Source of the DNA: Oscillospiraceae bacterium
GTDB lineage: Bacteria; Bacillota; Clostridia; Oscillospirales; Ruminococcaceae
Assembly (NCBI GenBank): GCA_019424695.1
Contig: JAHYZA010000007.1
Coordinates: 1 to 64,000 of the forward strand
Length of the DNA: 64,000 bases
Direction of reading: 5' to 3'
Shown: positions 39,653-49,633 of the stretch, in pieces
Position numbering within the stretch: position 1 is the stretch's first letter
Layout: each line of letters starts with the position of its first letter
Program-made: the position numbers and the translations under genes
Notes under the pieces: model-generated
What the model was told of the DNA's origin: nothing
Seen by the model: only the letters and a program-made list of their open reading frames with translations
Databases searched by the model: none

Positions 39653-40666
39653 ATGGAGCAAACTGTCTCCTATATGTTGGCCGCTGCAGCGGTAGGTGGC
39701 TTTGCCATTACGGCTGTGACCTGCCGGTTGCTGATTCCGGCTTTGCATCGGCTGCATTTTGGCCAGACCATCCGGGAGGAAGGTCCGACCTGGCACAACA
39801 AGAAAAACGGTACCCCCACCATGGGCGGACTGAGCTTTATCTTCGGGATTCTGCTCACTCTGGGTCTGGTATGGGGGCTGTTTCAGGGCAAAGCACCCGA
39901 GGTACTGGGCCAGCAGCAGCTGGCGGCAGGCATGATGGTGCTGTTCCTGGCGTTTGGCTCCGGGTTGATCGGCTTTCTGGATGACTTCATCAAGGTCATC
40001 AAGCACCGCAATCTTGGTCTGACGGCAGGCCAGAAGATCGTGCTGCAGGTGGCGGTGACGGTGGGCTTCATGGTGGGCCTGCATGCCCTGGGACTGCTCT
40101 CCACCGAGGTGATGCTTCCGGTGGCCGGTGCGGTGGATTTTGGCATCTTCTTTTATCCCATTGCGTTCTTCGGCATCATCTTTCTGGTGAATGCCGTCAA
40201 CCTGACCGATGGTCTGGACGGCCTGTGCACCGGTGTCACCTTTGTGTCGATGCTGGGGTACTTGCTGGCCGGCAGCCTGTTGGGCTTTGTGCACGTTTCG
40301 CTCATTGCCGCTGCGACGGCGGGGGCCTGCGCTGGATTCCTGATCTGGAACTTCTACCCGGCCAAGGTGTTTATGGGTGATACCGGCAGTATGTTCTTTG
40401 GCGGTTTGGTTACGGCGCTGGCCTTTATCATGGACCGCCCCGAACTGGTTCTTTTCTTTGGCCTTGTATACATCTGGGACGCCCTGACGGTGGTCATCCA
40501 GCGTGTCTATTTCAAACTTACCCACGGCAAGCGCATCTTTAAGATGACGCCGATTCACCATGCGTTTGAAATGCGCGGCTGGCGCGAGGTCAAGATTGAC
40601 GGATTCTTTGCCCTGATCGCTGCCATTGGTGTGGCTCTGGGTATCCTGTATATCTGTCTCGTTTGA
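39653..40666 (+). CDS. mraY: Phospho-MurNAc-pentapeptide transferase
   Basis: 337 aa, about ten membrane helices. Makes lipid I on the inner membrane face. Catalytic and metal motifs are visible: GPTWHNKKNGTPTMGG, the Asp pair in FLDDFIKV, NAVNLTDGLDGL, and the loop FKMTPIHHAFEMRGW. GGAGG lies about 9 nt before the ATG at 39653; an upstream frame from 39608 has no ribosome site. Confidence 0.95.
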   Translation: MEQTVSYMLAAAAVGGFAITAVTCRLLIPALHRLHFGQTIREEGPTWHNKKNGTPTMGGLSFIFGILLTLGLVWGLFQGKAPEVLGQQQLAAGMMVLFLAFGSGLIGFLDDFIKVIKHRNLGLTAGQKIVLQVAVTVGFMVGLHALGLLSTEVMLPVAGAVDFGIFFYPIAFFGIIFLVNAVNLTDGLDGLCTGVTFVSMLGYLLAGSLLGFVHVSLIAAATAGACAGFLIWNFYPAKVFMGDTGSMFFGGLVTALAFIMDRPELVLFFGLVYIWDALTVVIQRVYFKLTHGKRIFKMTPIHHAFEMRGWREVKIDGFFALIAAIGVALGILYICLV

Positions 40667-40722
40667 TTCTGTGCCCCGCGGCGCGGTGTTTCCCGGTTTG
40701 CCCCGAAAGGAGGGCCATTCCC

Positions 40723-42015
40723 TTGCAAAATACATCCCTCAGCCTTTTGGCCCTGATTCTTGATCGTTCGGTAGGCAATATCATCCGGATGTTGCGTGTC
40801 ATTCGCCTGCCCAAGGCAGAACGCGGCACGGTTTCATGGGGATTCGTCGGTACGTTGGCAGTCACACTGGCCTACGGGTTGATCATGTTGTTTTCGGCCA
40901 GCTACTCCAGCGGGTATACCAAATATGGCGATATCTACCACTTTATTAAACCGCAGGCGATTGTTGCTCTTGTGGGGTTTGCCGCCATGCTGTTCATGTC
41001 GCGCATCAACTATCGCGCGTTGCGGTATCTGAACGAGACCTTCTATTTTGTGACCCTTGTGCTGCTGGTCGTGGCACTGTTTATGCCCAGTGACAGCAAC
41101 GGTTGCTATCGTTGGGTCTATTTCCCGGGGGGCATGTCGCTGCAACCGTCGGAAATGGCAAAATTCTCCATCATTCTGGGAACGGCGGATGCCCTGGACA
41201 AACATAAAAACCAGATCAAAACTCCGATTTACGGGATCATTTTGCCGGCATTGCCCCTGATTCCCGTTCTGATCCTGTTGCGTCTGGAACCGCACAACTC
41301 CGCCATGCTGTTGATGTGTGCCATCTTTGCCACAATGCTGCTTTGTGCCGGCGGTGGCGGTGTGTGGCTGTTTGCGGCCGGTGGCATCGGCGCGGCGGGC
41401 GGCTTGGCATTCTACAATTACCTGCAGTCCAGTGGTGGCTACGCCGCTGAACGTCTGGGCGGCGTGTGGGGCCTTACCCCGACCGATACAGCCAATATGC
41501 TGTGGCAGACCCGCCAGAGTGTCTATGCCATCTGTTCCGGAGGATTGTTCGGTGTTGGCATCGGCAACAGCGTTCAAAAGCATCAGTGGCTGCCGTACGC
41601 AGAAAATGACTTTATCTTTTCCGTCGTATGTGAAGAACTGGGGTTTGTAGGTGCGCTGGCATTGATTTTGCTGTTTGCCGCCATTATCGTGCAAGGGATC
41701 TTTATTGCCTTGAATGCTCCGGATTTTTTCGGTACCATGCTTGGCATCGGGATCACCGCACAGGTAGCCTGGCAGGTGTTCTGCCACATCGGTGTGGCGA
41801 CGGCGCTGCTGCCCAATACCGGTATCAGCCTGCCGTTCTTCTCCTCCGGCGGTACCAGTTTGTTGCTGCTGCTGGGAGAAATGGGCGTTCTGCTCAGCAT
41901 TTCCAGGGCTGGAAATGCCAGGATGGCGGCCCGGCAGAAAGAGCACCAGGCTGACATTGACCGCAAATTGGGGCGCGTTCCGCAACGTCCGGTGTATCGC
42001 CGTCAGGGGACCTGA
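40723..42015 (+). CDS. ftsW: SEDS glycosyltransferase FtsW
   Basis: 430 aa, about ten membrane helices. SEDS motifs include LQPSEMAKFSIIL, the large extracytoplasmic loop QSVYAICSGGLFGVGIGNS, AENDFIFSVVCEELGF and LLPNTGISLPFFSSGGTSLL. It polymerises glycan strands with the class B PBP at the septum. Context (dcw cluster) favours FtsW over RodA. The start is TTG at 40723 with AAAGGAGG 9 nt upstream, in place of the upstream frame that overlaps mraY. Confidence 0.92.
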   Translation: MQNTSLSLLALILDRSVGNIIRMLRVIRLPKAERGTVSWGFVGTLAVTLAYGLIMLFSASYSSGYTKYGDIYHFIKPQAIVALVGFAAMLFMSRINYRALRYLNETFYFVTLVLLVVALFMPSDSNGCYRWVYFPGGMSLQPSEMAKFSIILGTADALDKHKNQIKTPIYGIILPALPLIPVLILLRLEPHNSAMLLMCAIFATMLLCAGGGGVWLFAAGGIGAAGGLAFYNYLQSSGGYAAERLGGVWGLTPTDTANMLWQTRQSVYAICSGGLFGVGIGNSVQKHQWLPYAENDFIFSVVCEELGFVGALALILLFAAIIVQGIFIALNAPDFFGTMLGIGITAQVAWQVFCHIGVATALLPNTGISLPFFSSGGTSLLLLLGEMGVLLSISRAGNARMAARQKEHQADIDRKLGRVPQRPVYRRQGT

Positions 42016-42050
42016 TAGTGCTTACATAGGTTAAGAAAAGGGGAGAGAGT

Positions 42051-43166
42051 ATGCGTGTGTTGATCGCTGCCGGAGGAACTGCCGGTCATATCAACCCGGC
42101 ACTGGCCATTGCCGGGGCGTTGCAGGCGGCAGACCCCACGGCGGAAATTCATTTTGCGGGGCGCCGCGAAGGTATGGAGTATGGCCTTGTCACCAAGGCA
42201 GGATATCCCTTTCATCATATTGAGATCAACGGGTTTCAGCGTCACCTGAATCCGGAGAATATTGTGCGCAATGTCATAGCCATATGGCACCTGGCATTGT
42301 CCGGGCCGCGCACACAGAAAATTCTGAAAGAAGTCCAGCCGGATCTTGTCATCGGCTGCGGAGGATATGTCAGTGGACCGATTGTGCGTGCTGCGGCCAA
42401 GCGCGGCATCAAAACCGCCATTCATGAGCAAAACGCCTTTCCTGGTGTGACCAACAAACTGCTGGCCAAAGATGTGGACGTGGTCCTTGCGGCCAGCGCC
42501 GATGCGGTTGAAAAGCTCGGCGCGCCGGATAAGACCTATGTGGTGGGTAACCCGGTCCGCCCGGAGGTCCTTACCGCCGATCGTGCCGCGGCACGCCAGA
42601 AACTGGAAGCAGGGGACCGTACCGTTATTCTGAGTTTTGGCGGCAGTCTGGGCGCGGACAGAATCAACGAGGTGGTGGCGGACCTGTGCGCTTGGGAAAA
42701 GAAGCAGGGGGCCAATGTGCTGCATCTGCATGCTACCGGCAAGCGCGGTGTGGACCTGTTCAACCGGCTGGAGGGTGAGAAAGGCTTTGCACCGGGGCCT
42801 AACCTGGTTGTCACGCCGTATATCAACAATATGCCGCAATTGCTGGCGGCGGCGGACCTCGTCATTGCACGTTCTGGTGCCTTGACGTTGGCCGAATTGG
42901 AGGCTGTGGGTCGCGCTTCGGTGTTGATTCCCAGCCCCAATGTGGCAGAAAATCACCAGTATTACAACGCCCTGGAACTGGAAAAAGCAGGAGCGGCCGT
43001 GGTCATTGAAGAGAAGAACCTGACCGGAGAAAAACTCATCGAAACGGTGAAGAAACTGCTGGGGACGCCGGGCAAACTGGCGGAAATGGGGTCCAATGCC
43101 AAGAAATGGGGCAACCCGCACAGCCTTGAACTCATCACAGAGAAATTGATGAACCTTGTAAAGTGA
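42051..43166 (+). CDS. murG: UDP-GlcNAc:lipid I GlcNAc transferase
   Basis: 371 aa, GT-B fold, peripheral on the inner membrane. AAGGTAGHINPALAIAGAL (G loop), CGGYVSGPIVRAA, IHEQNAFPGVTNKLLAK, LSFGGSLGADRINE and RSGALTLAELEAVGR are diagnostic. Makes lipid II from lipid I, directly following ftsW and mraY in the same operon. GGGGAGAGAG precedes the ATG. Confidence 0.95.
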   Translation: MRVLIAAGGTAGHINPALAIAGALQAADPTAEIHFAGRREGMEYGLVTKAGYPFHHIEINGFQRHLNPENIVRNVIAIWHLALSGPRTQKILKEVQPDLVIGCGGYVSGPIVRAAAKRGIKTAIHEQNAFPGVTNKLLAKDVDVVLAASADAVEKLGAPDKTYVVGNPVRPEVLTADRAAARQKLEAGDRTVILSFGGSLGADRINEVVADLCAWEKKQGANVLHLHATGKRGVDLFNRLEGEKGFAPGPNLVVTPYINNMPQLLAAADLVIARSGALTLAELEAVGRASVLIPSPNVAENHQYYNALELEKAGAAVVIEEKNLTGEKLIETVKKLLGTPGKLAEMGSNAKKWGNPHSLELITEKLMNLVK

Positions 43167-43211
43167 AAATGCTTTACTCTTGAGCAAACATTCAGGAAAG
43201 GAGCCACCCGT

Positions 43212-44420
43212 ATGGACCGCGATCAGCGCAGCCGTCAGCAAAAGTCCAGGGGCGGCTCCTTTTCACGTACTGCCCCAAAACGGAGTCTGGGCAGTCGGAT
43301 GGGGCTGGAAAAGCAGCAGTCACCCAGAGCACAGGGCAATGCCTCCCGGCGTCCGGCACCCAACCCCAATCCGCAACAGCGGCGTGCAACAACTGGCGGA
43401 GCACCCCGTCGCACACAGCCGCAGCTGAACCCACAAAAGGCTGGTTACACGCCGGGCACGCCCCGCCGTCAGCGGCGTGTCACCCAGGCAGAATTGCTCC
43501 GTCGCCGCAATCGACGTCGGATGTTAGGCATACTGGGCGTACTGGCGGTGCTGGCGCTGGGGGCAATCATTTCGGTAAATCTGTTGTTCAAGGTGACGGC
43601 TTTCCGTGTGGAGACCTTTGACCGGACAACGCCGGCAGATACGGGCATCTATACGGAAGATGAGATCATTGCTGCACTGGGGATTGAACAGGGAGCAAAT
43701 CTGTTTGGATTCTCTACCACGGAGAAGACTATACAATTGCAGACGCAGTTCCCGTATCTCGACGATGTGGAGGTGGATGTGCAGCTGCCCGGTACAGTGG
43801 TTATCAAGGTCCAGCCTGCGACGGAACACTTTACCTGCATGTATTCCGGCGGATGGGTAGTGCTCAGTGATTCCCTCAGGATTCTGCGCAGTGATATTTC
43901 CCAGCCGGAAGGGCTTACGGTGCTTTCCTGCACACTGCCAGCGGATTTCGCTCCCACACCGGGGCAGTTTATGATACCTGTCAGCTATAACTCTCTTTTG
44001 GACGGGGAGGGGGCCACTGCAGAAACTGCCCAGGCAAATGCTACACAGGTCCTGATGCAGATTCTGGATGAACTGGGGACAGAAGGCATGGTGGATGGCG
44101 TAACGGCCATTGATATCACGGACCTGAGCAATCTGACGTTTACCTATCAGGGGCGTATTGAGGTGCTGCTGGGCAACAGCAATCGTCTGGATTATAAAAT
44201 TCGGTTGGCATCTGTGGCGATTCTGGACCCGGACAAGGGATTGTCGGCCAGCGATAAGGGTACGCTGGATGTCAGTTACCAGCAGACCGACGGCGAGATC
44301 AAAGGGTACTTTGCACCGGATGAACCGGACCCGACCCCCACGCCGGAACCGGACGAGAGCGACAACGAGAGTGCGGAACAGAATGACAATTCTACTTCCT
44401 CTGGCTCCGAAGAAGAATAA
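43212..44420 (+). CDS. ftsQ: Cell-division protein FtsQ/DivIB
   Basis: 402 aa. A long, basic, disordered cytosolic region (1-95, rich in Arg, Gln, Pro), one membrane helix (about 102-122), and a POTRA domain (FKVTAFRVETFDRTTPADTG, YTEDEIIAALGIEQGANLF). A beta domain and an acidic Pro/Glu tail (PDPTPTPEPDESDNESAEQ) follow. It scaffolds FtsL/DivIC at the septum. Last gene of the cluster; ftsA and ftsZ do not follow here. GAAAGGAG precedes the ATG. Confidence 0.88.
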   Translation: MDRDQRSRQQKSRGGSFSRTAPKRSLGSRMGLEKQQSPRAQGNASRRPAPNPNPQQRRATTGGAPRRTQPQLNPQKAGYTPGTPRRQRRVTQAELLRRRNRRRMLGILGVLAVLALGAIISVNLLFKVTAFRVETFDRTTPADTGIYTEDEIIAALGIEQGANLFGFSTTEKTIQLQTQFPYLDDVEVDVQLPGTVVIKVQPATEHFTCMYSGGWVVLSDSLRILRSDISQPEGLTVLSCTLPADFAPTPGQFMIPVSYNSLLDGEGATAETAQANATQVLMQILDELGTEGMVDGVTAIDITDLSNLTFTYQGRIEVLLGNSNRLDYKIRLASVAILDPDKGLSASDKGTLDVSYQQTDGEIKGYFAPDEPDPTPTPEPDESDNESAEQNDNSTSSGSEEE

Positions 44421-44426
44421 AACCAA

Positions 44427-44465
44427 AAATCCCGTGGAACGGATTCGTTCCACGGGATTTCTCTT
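44427..44465. terminator. Bidirectional terminator between the dcw and pur operons
   Basis: A 15-bp perfect stem (44427-44441 with 44446-44460) around GATT, with A-rich and T-rich flanks, lies between converging ftsQ and purB. Confidence 0.9.
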
Positions 44466-44479
44466 TATGTGTCAGAAGA

Positions 44480-45916
44480 TTAGACGTTCAGTTCCACTTT
44501 CTGACCGATGTCCTCGGCATTGGCTGCCAGCACAGGGGCAATGACCTCTTTGAGATATTCCGCCACCTGTTCGGGCGCGCGGCCGGTAAACGCCTCGGGG
44601 CTCAATTCGGCCTCGATCTCCTCGCGGCTCAGGCCGAATGCCGGGTCAGCCTCCACACGGGCGATCATATCGTTGGGTTTGCCCTCCTGCTTGACCACGG
44701 CGGCAGCCGCCACGGCATGCTCACGCAGACGCTCATGCAGTTCCTGACGGTCGCCGCCCTTCTTGACGGCTTTCATCATGATGTTTTCGCTGGCCATGAA
44801 CGGAAGTTCTGCCATAACGCGGGCGCGGATGACCTTCGGGTAGACCACCAGACCATCGGAAACATTCAACAGGATGTTCAGGATGGCATCGGCGGCCAGG
44901 AAGCCTTCGGCCATAGCAATGCGCTTGTTGGCAGAGTCGTCCAGCGTCCGCTCGAACCACTGGGTGCCGGCGGTCATGGCGGGGTTGAGCACGTCCACCA
45001 TCAGGTAGCGGCTCAAGGCGCAGATACGCTCACAGCGCATGGGATTGCGCTTGTAAGGCATGGCAGAGGAACCGATCTGGTTCTTTTCAAAGGGCTCTTC
45101 CATCTCCTTGAAGTTGGCCAGCAGACGGATGTCGGTGGCCATCTTCATGGCGCTCTGGCCCAGGCCGGCTACGGCGGACAGCACATTGTAGTCTACCTTG
45201 CGGCTGTAGGTCTGGCCGCAGACCGGCACGACCTTGGCGAAGCCCATCTGTGCGCAGACATCGGCTTCCACAGCCTTCACCTTGGTGGAATCCCCGTTGA
45301 ACAGCTCCATGAAGCTGGCCTGGGTACCGGTGGTGCCCTTGACGCCGCGCAGCGCCAGCTGGCTGATCTGGTGGTCAATTTCCTCCAGATCCATATACAG
45401 CTCATTCATCCACAGAGTGGCGCGCTTGCCGACGGTGGTCAGCTGGGCGGGCTGGCAATGGGTGTAGGCCAGACAGGGCATATCCTTGTATTCCTCGGCA
45501 AACTTGGCGAGGTTCGCCAGCACGCCGATGATCTTTTTGCGAACCAGCTGCAGAGCCTCCCGCATGATGATCACATCGGTGTTGTCGCCCACATAGCAGC
45601 TGGTGGCACCCAGATGAATGATGCCTTTTGCCTTGGGGCACTGCAGGCCGTAGGCATAGACATGGCTCATCACATCGTGGCGCACGAGCTTTTCCCGGGC
45701 GATGGCATCTTCGTAGTTGATGTCATCCTTGTGCGCTTCCAGCTCGGCAATCTGTTCATCGGTAATGGCCAGGCCCTGTTTCTGCTCGGCTTTGGCCAGC
45801 GCAATCCACAGTTTGCGCCAGGTGCGGAACTTGTTGTCGTCGGAGAAAATATACTGCATCTCGTCCGAAGCATAGCGAGTGCTGAACGGAGAGATATAGC
45901 GGTCATGTTGTGCCAT
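44480..45916 (-). CDS. purB: Adenylosuccinate lyase
   Basis: 478 aa. Cleaves SAICAR and adenylosuccinate, releasing fumarate. Fumarase/aspartase fold with RHDVMSHVYAYG, HLGATSCYVGDN, TGTQASFMELF and the signature GSSAMPYKRNPMRCE. Last gene of the purine operon, 15 nt after purL. It acts both at step 8 and in AMP formation with PurA, whose gene is at the right edge of the window. Confidence 0.95.
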   Translation of the reverse strand: MAQHDRYISPFSTRYASDEMQYIFSDDNKFRTWRKLWIALAKAEQKQGLAITDEQIAELEAHKDDINYEDAIAREKLVRHDVMSHVYAYGLQCPKAKGIIHLGATSCYVGDNTDVIIMREALQLVRKKIIGVLANLAKFAEEYKDMPCLAYTHCQPAQLTTVGKRATLWMNELYMDLEEIDHQISQLALRGVKGTTGTQASFMELFNGDSTKVKAVEADVCAQMGFAKVVPVCGQTYSRKVDYNVLSAVAGLGQSAMKMATDIRLLANFKEMEEPFEKNQIGSSAMPYKRNPMRCERICALSRYLMVDVLNPAMTAGTQWFERTLDDSANKRIAMAEGFLAADAILNILLNVSDGLVVYPKVIRARVMAELPFMASENIMMKAVKKGGDRQELHERLREHAVAAAAVVKQEGKPNDMIARVEADPAFGLSREEIEAELSPEAFTGRAPEQVAEYLKEVIAPVLAANAEDIGQKVELNV

Positions 45917-45931
45917 TGCGAAATCCCTTTC

Positions 45932-48900
45932 TTACAGCTTGAAGTAGTTGACGCCACCCTCAAAGATCGGCTGGTACTTGTCGCCGGTCACGTTCTTGTA
46001 CAGTTCATTGCCGGAACGTTCGCTGTGGCCCATCTTGCCCAGCACACGGCCGTCGGGGCTGGTGATACCCTCGATGGCAAGCACCGAACCGTTGGGGTTG
46101 TAGCGCAGATCCATCGTGGGATGGCAGGTGAGGTCCACATACTGTGTGGCAACCTGGCCGTTGGCGATAAGTTTCTGCAGCAGATCGTCGTTGCAGACGA
46201 AACGGCCCTCGCCGTGGCTGATAGCGATCAGATGTTCGTCGTTGACATCGCATTCGCTCAGCCAGGGGCTCTTGTTGCTGGCAATGCGGGTGCGGACCAG
46301 CATGCTCTGATGGCGGTGAATGGTGTTGAAAGTCAGCGTGGGGTCATTTTCCGTGATAGGACGGATCTCGCCGTAGGGAACAAGGCCCAGTTTGATGAGA
46401 GCCTGGAAGCCGTTGCAGATACCAAGGGCCAGACCATCACGCTGGTTCAGCAGACGGTTGACGGCATCGGCCACGGCCGGAGCACGGAAAAACGCCGTGA
46501 TGAATTTGGCGGAACCATCGGGTTCGTCGCCGCCGGAGAAGCCGCCCGGCAGCATGAGGATCTGGGCCTCATCCAGTTCCTTGACAAGGGCCTCGCAGCT
46601 CTCGGCTACATCCGAGGGGGTCAGGTTCTTCAGCACAAGGATGTGCGGGTCGCCGCCGGCACGGCGGAACGCGCGGGCGGTATCGTATTCGCAGTTGGTG
46701 CCGGGGAAGACGGGAATCACGACACGCGGCGTGGCCAGACGTACGGCGGGGGCCACACGATCGGTCATGGAGCATTCGTAGTTCAGCTCCTGCACGGCGT
46801 CACCCTTCTTGCGATAGGGGAATACCGGCTCCAGCTTGGACTCCCACAACTCCTGCAGGCGGGCCAGGTCGATCTTGTTGCCCTCGGCTTCCAGGGTGTA
46901 ATCCACGGTGGTGAAGCCAAGGAACTCACCGGCAGCAGGGTCAAGCAGTTCCAGGATGACCGCACCGTAAGCAGGCTTAAAGAGGTCGTCCAGGTTGAGA
47001 TCGTTGCTCAGCTGCAGGCCCACATGGTTGCCGACGCACATCTTGAACAGAGCCTCAGCCACACCGCCGTAACCGGGCGTGGCGGCAGCCAGCACCTTGC
47101 CTTCGTCGATCATCTGCTCAACGGTCTTGTAAATGGCAATCAGGCTGCCGATCTCCGGCAGACCGTCCTTGTACTGCGGGCGCAGCATGACGATGGAACT
47201 GTTGGCCTTCTTGAACTCGGCGCTCTGTACGTCTTTGACGTTGCCGATGGCCGTTGCAAAACTGACCAGCGTCGGGGGAACATCCAGACCCTCAAAGCTG
47301 CCGGACATGGAGTCCTTGCCGCCGATGGAGGCGATGCCCAGGCCCATCTGCGCATCCAGCGCGCCCAGCAGGGCAGCCAGCGGCTTGCCCCAGCGGGTGG
47401 GGTCGTCGTTCATATGCTCAAAGTATTCCTGGAAGGTCAGGTACATATCTTCATGGTGGAAGCCGGCGCAGACCAGTTTGGTCACGCTTTCCACCACAGC
47501 CAGATAGGCGCCGCGGTAGGGGTCTGCCTCGGTCAGATAGGGGTTGAAGCCCCAGGCCATACCGGAGCATGTGGTGGTCTCACCATCGACGGGCAGTTTG
47601 GCGACCATGGCCATGGTGGGGGTCAGCTGATACTTGCCGCCATAGGGCATCAGCACGGTGGCCGCACCGATGGTGGAGTCAAAGCGCTCACCCAGGCCCT
47701 TCTGGCTGCAGACGTTCAGGTCGGAAACCAGGTTCTCCATCTTCTCCTCGAAGTTGGAGCCGGCCCACTGAGGCTGCCAGACATGACCCGGCAGGATGTG
47801 GACATTGGCGTGGCGCTCGGCACCATTGGAGTTCAGGAACTCACGGGACAGGTCAACGATGGCCTTGCCGTTCCAGATCTCCCGCATCCGCTTTTCTTCG
47901 GTGACTGTAGCCACAATGGTGGCTTCCAGGTTTTCCTCGTGGGCGTAGCCGATGAAGGTCTCAGCATCCTCGGCAGCCACGGCCACAGCCATGCGCTCCT
48001 GGCTCTCGCTGATGGCCAACTCGGTGCCGTCCAGGCCCTCGTACTTTTTGGTGACCTTGTTCAGGTCGATGCGCAGGCCGTCGGCCAGTTCACCGATGGC
48101 CACGGAAACACCGCCGGCACCAAAGTCGTTGCAGCGCTTGATCAGGCGGCAGGCATCCTCGCGGCGGAACAGGCGCTGCAGTTTACGCTCGATGGGGGCG
48201 TTGCCTTTCTGGACCTCGGCGCCGCAGGTCTCCAGACTGGTCAGCTTGTGGGCTTTGGAGGAACCGGTGGCGCCGCCGATGCCGTCACGGCCGGTACGGC
48301 CGCCCAGCAGGATAACCACGTCACCCGGGGCGGGTTCTTCGCGGCGGACATGGCTGGCCGGGGTAGCACCGACGACGGCGCCGATCTCCATGCGCTTGGC
48401 CACATAGCCGGGATGGTAGAGTTCCGCGACCTGGCCGGTAGCCAGACCGATCTGGTTGCCGTAGCTGGAATAGCCGGCGGCAGCGGTGGTGACCAGCTTG
48501 CGCTGGGGCAGCTTGCCGGGCATCGTCTCGGAAACCGGCTTCAGCGGATCACCGGCACCGGTCACGCGCATGGCCTGATAGACGTAGCTGCGGCCGGACA
48601 GGGGATCACGGATGGCACCGCCAATGCAGGTGGCAGCACCGCCGAAAGGTTCGATCTCGGTGGGATGGTTGTGGGTCTCGTTTTTGAAGAGGAACAGCCA
48701 GTCCTGCTGCTCGCCGTCCACATCGCACTTGATCTTGACGGTGCAGGCGTTGATCTCTTCGCTCTCGTCCAGATTCTTCAGGATGCCGCGCTGCTTCAGC
48801 GCCTTGGCGCCGATGGTGGCGCAGTCCATGAGGGTCCGGTTCTTCTTGTCGCGGCCGGTCTCCTCACGTAGGGCCATGTAACGGTCAAACGCGGCCTGAA

Positions 48901-49618
48901 CCAGTTCGTCGTCCACCTTGACGTCATCCAGAATCGTGCCGAACGTGGTATGACGGCAGTGGTCAGACCAGTAGGTGTCGATCAGGCGAATCTCAGTGAT
49001 GGTGGGATCACGATGCTCGCTCTTGAAATAATCCTGGCAGAACACGATGTCGGCATGGTCCATGGCCAGGCCCTTTTCGGTACGGAAAGATTCCAGCGCC
49101 GCATCATCCAGCGCGGTGAAGCCGTTCAGCGTCTCCACTTCGGTGGGGATGGCAAACTCCATCTTGAGAGTCTCGCGGGGGGCCAGGCTGGCTTCCCGGG
49201 CTTCCACGGGGTTGATGACGTATTTCTTGATGGCAGCCAGGTCTTCTTCGGTCAGGTCGCCGTCCAGCAGATAGACGCGGGCGCTGCGCACGTCGGGGCG
49301 CTCACCCTGGCTCAGCAGCTGGATGCACTGGCTGGCGGAGTCGGCACGCTGGTCAAACTGGCCGGGCAGATACTCCACCGCAAAGACGGTGGCTGCGGCG
49401 GGCAGTTCGGTGTAGGTCACGTCCACCGGCGGCTCGCTGAACACCGTGGGGATGGCCTGGTTGAAGAGCGCTTCGTCGATGCCCTCCACGTCGTAACGGT
49501 TGATCAGGCGCAGACCTTTCAGGCGGGTGATGCCCAGAAGGTCCACCAGTTCGTGGAACAGGCCCTGGGCTTCGCCGTCGAAGCCGGACTTCTTCTCAAC
49601 ATAAATGCGATATACCAT
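45932..49618 (-). CDS. purL: Phosphoribosylformylglycinamidine synthase, single-chain
   Basis: A 1228-aa fusion of the synthase and glutaminase parts (no separate PurS/PurQ). Two AIRS-like halves can be seen (TYWSDHCRHTTFGTIL; ETHNHPTEIEPFGGAATCIGG; later GKDSMSGSFEGLDVPPTL). The C-terminal class I amidotransferase has PGTNCEYDTARAF, LPGGFSGGDE, the nucleophile in GICNGFQALIK and HGEGRF. Length and the N-terminal YRIYVEKKSGFDGEAQGL match the clostridial long form. Step 4 of purine synthesis. Confidence 0.95.
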   Translation of the reverse strand: MVYRIYVEKKSGFDGEAQGLFHELVDLLGITRLKGLRLINRYDVEGIDEALFNQAIPTVFSEPPVDVTYTELPAAATVFAVEYLPGQFDQRADSASQCIQLLSQGERPDVRSARVYLLDGDLTEEDLAAIKKYVINPVEAREASLAPRETLKMEFAIPTEVETLNGFTALDDAALESFRTEKGLAMDHADIVFCQDYFKSEHRDPTITEIRLIDTYWSDHCRHTTFGTILDDVKVDDELVQAAFDRYMALREETGRDKKNRTLMDCATIGAKALKQRGILKNLDESEEINACTVKIKCDVDGEQQDWLFLFKNETHNHPTEIEPFGGAATCIGGAIRDPLSGRSYVYQAMRVTGAGDPLKPVSETMPGKLPQRKLVTTAAAGYSSYGNQIGLATGQVAELYHPGYVAKRMEIGAVVGATPASHVRREEPAPGDVVILLGGRTGRDGIGGATGSSKAHKLTSLETCGAEVQKGNAPIERKLQRLFRREDACRLIKRCNDFGAGGVSVAIGELADGLRIDLNKVTKKYEGLDGTELAISESQERMAVAVAAEDAETFIGYAHEENLEATIVATVTEEKRMREIWNGKAIVDLSREFLNSNGAERHANVHILPGHVWQPQWAGSNFEEKMENLVSDLNVCSQKGLGERFDSTIGAATVLMPYGGKYQLTPTMAMVAKLPVDGETTTCSGMAWGFNPYLTEADPYRGAYLAVVESVTKLVCAGFHHEDMYLTFQEYFEHMNDDPTRWGKPLAALLGALDAQMGLGIASIGGKDSMSGSFEGLDVPPTLVSFATAIGNVKDVQSAEFKKANSSIVMLRPQYKDGLPEIGSLIAIYKTVEQMIDEGKVLAAATPGYGGVAEALFKMCVGNHVGLQLSNDLNLDDLFKPAYGAVILELLDPAAGEFLGFTTVDYTLEAEGNKIDLARLQELWESKLEPVFPYRKKGDAVQELNYECSMTDRVAPAVRLATPRVVIPVFPGTNCEYDTARAFRRAGGDPHILVLKNLTPSDVAESCEALVKELDEAQILMLPGGFSGGDEPDGSAKFITAFFRAPAVADAVNRLLNQRDGLALGICNGFQALIKLGLVPYGEIRPITENDPTLTFNTIHRHQSMLVRTRIASNKSPWLSECDVNDEHLIAISHGEGRFVCNDDLLQKLIANGQVATQYVDLTCHPTMDLRYNPNGSVLAIEGITSPDGRVLGKMGHSERSGNELYKNVTGDKYQPIFEGGVNYFKL

Positions 49619-49633
49619 TGTATTGCCTCCCGG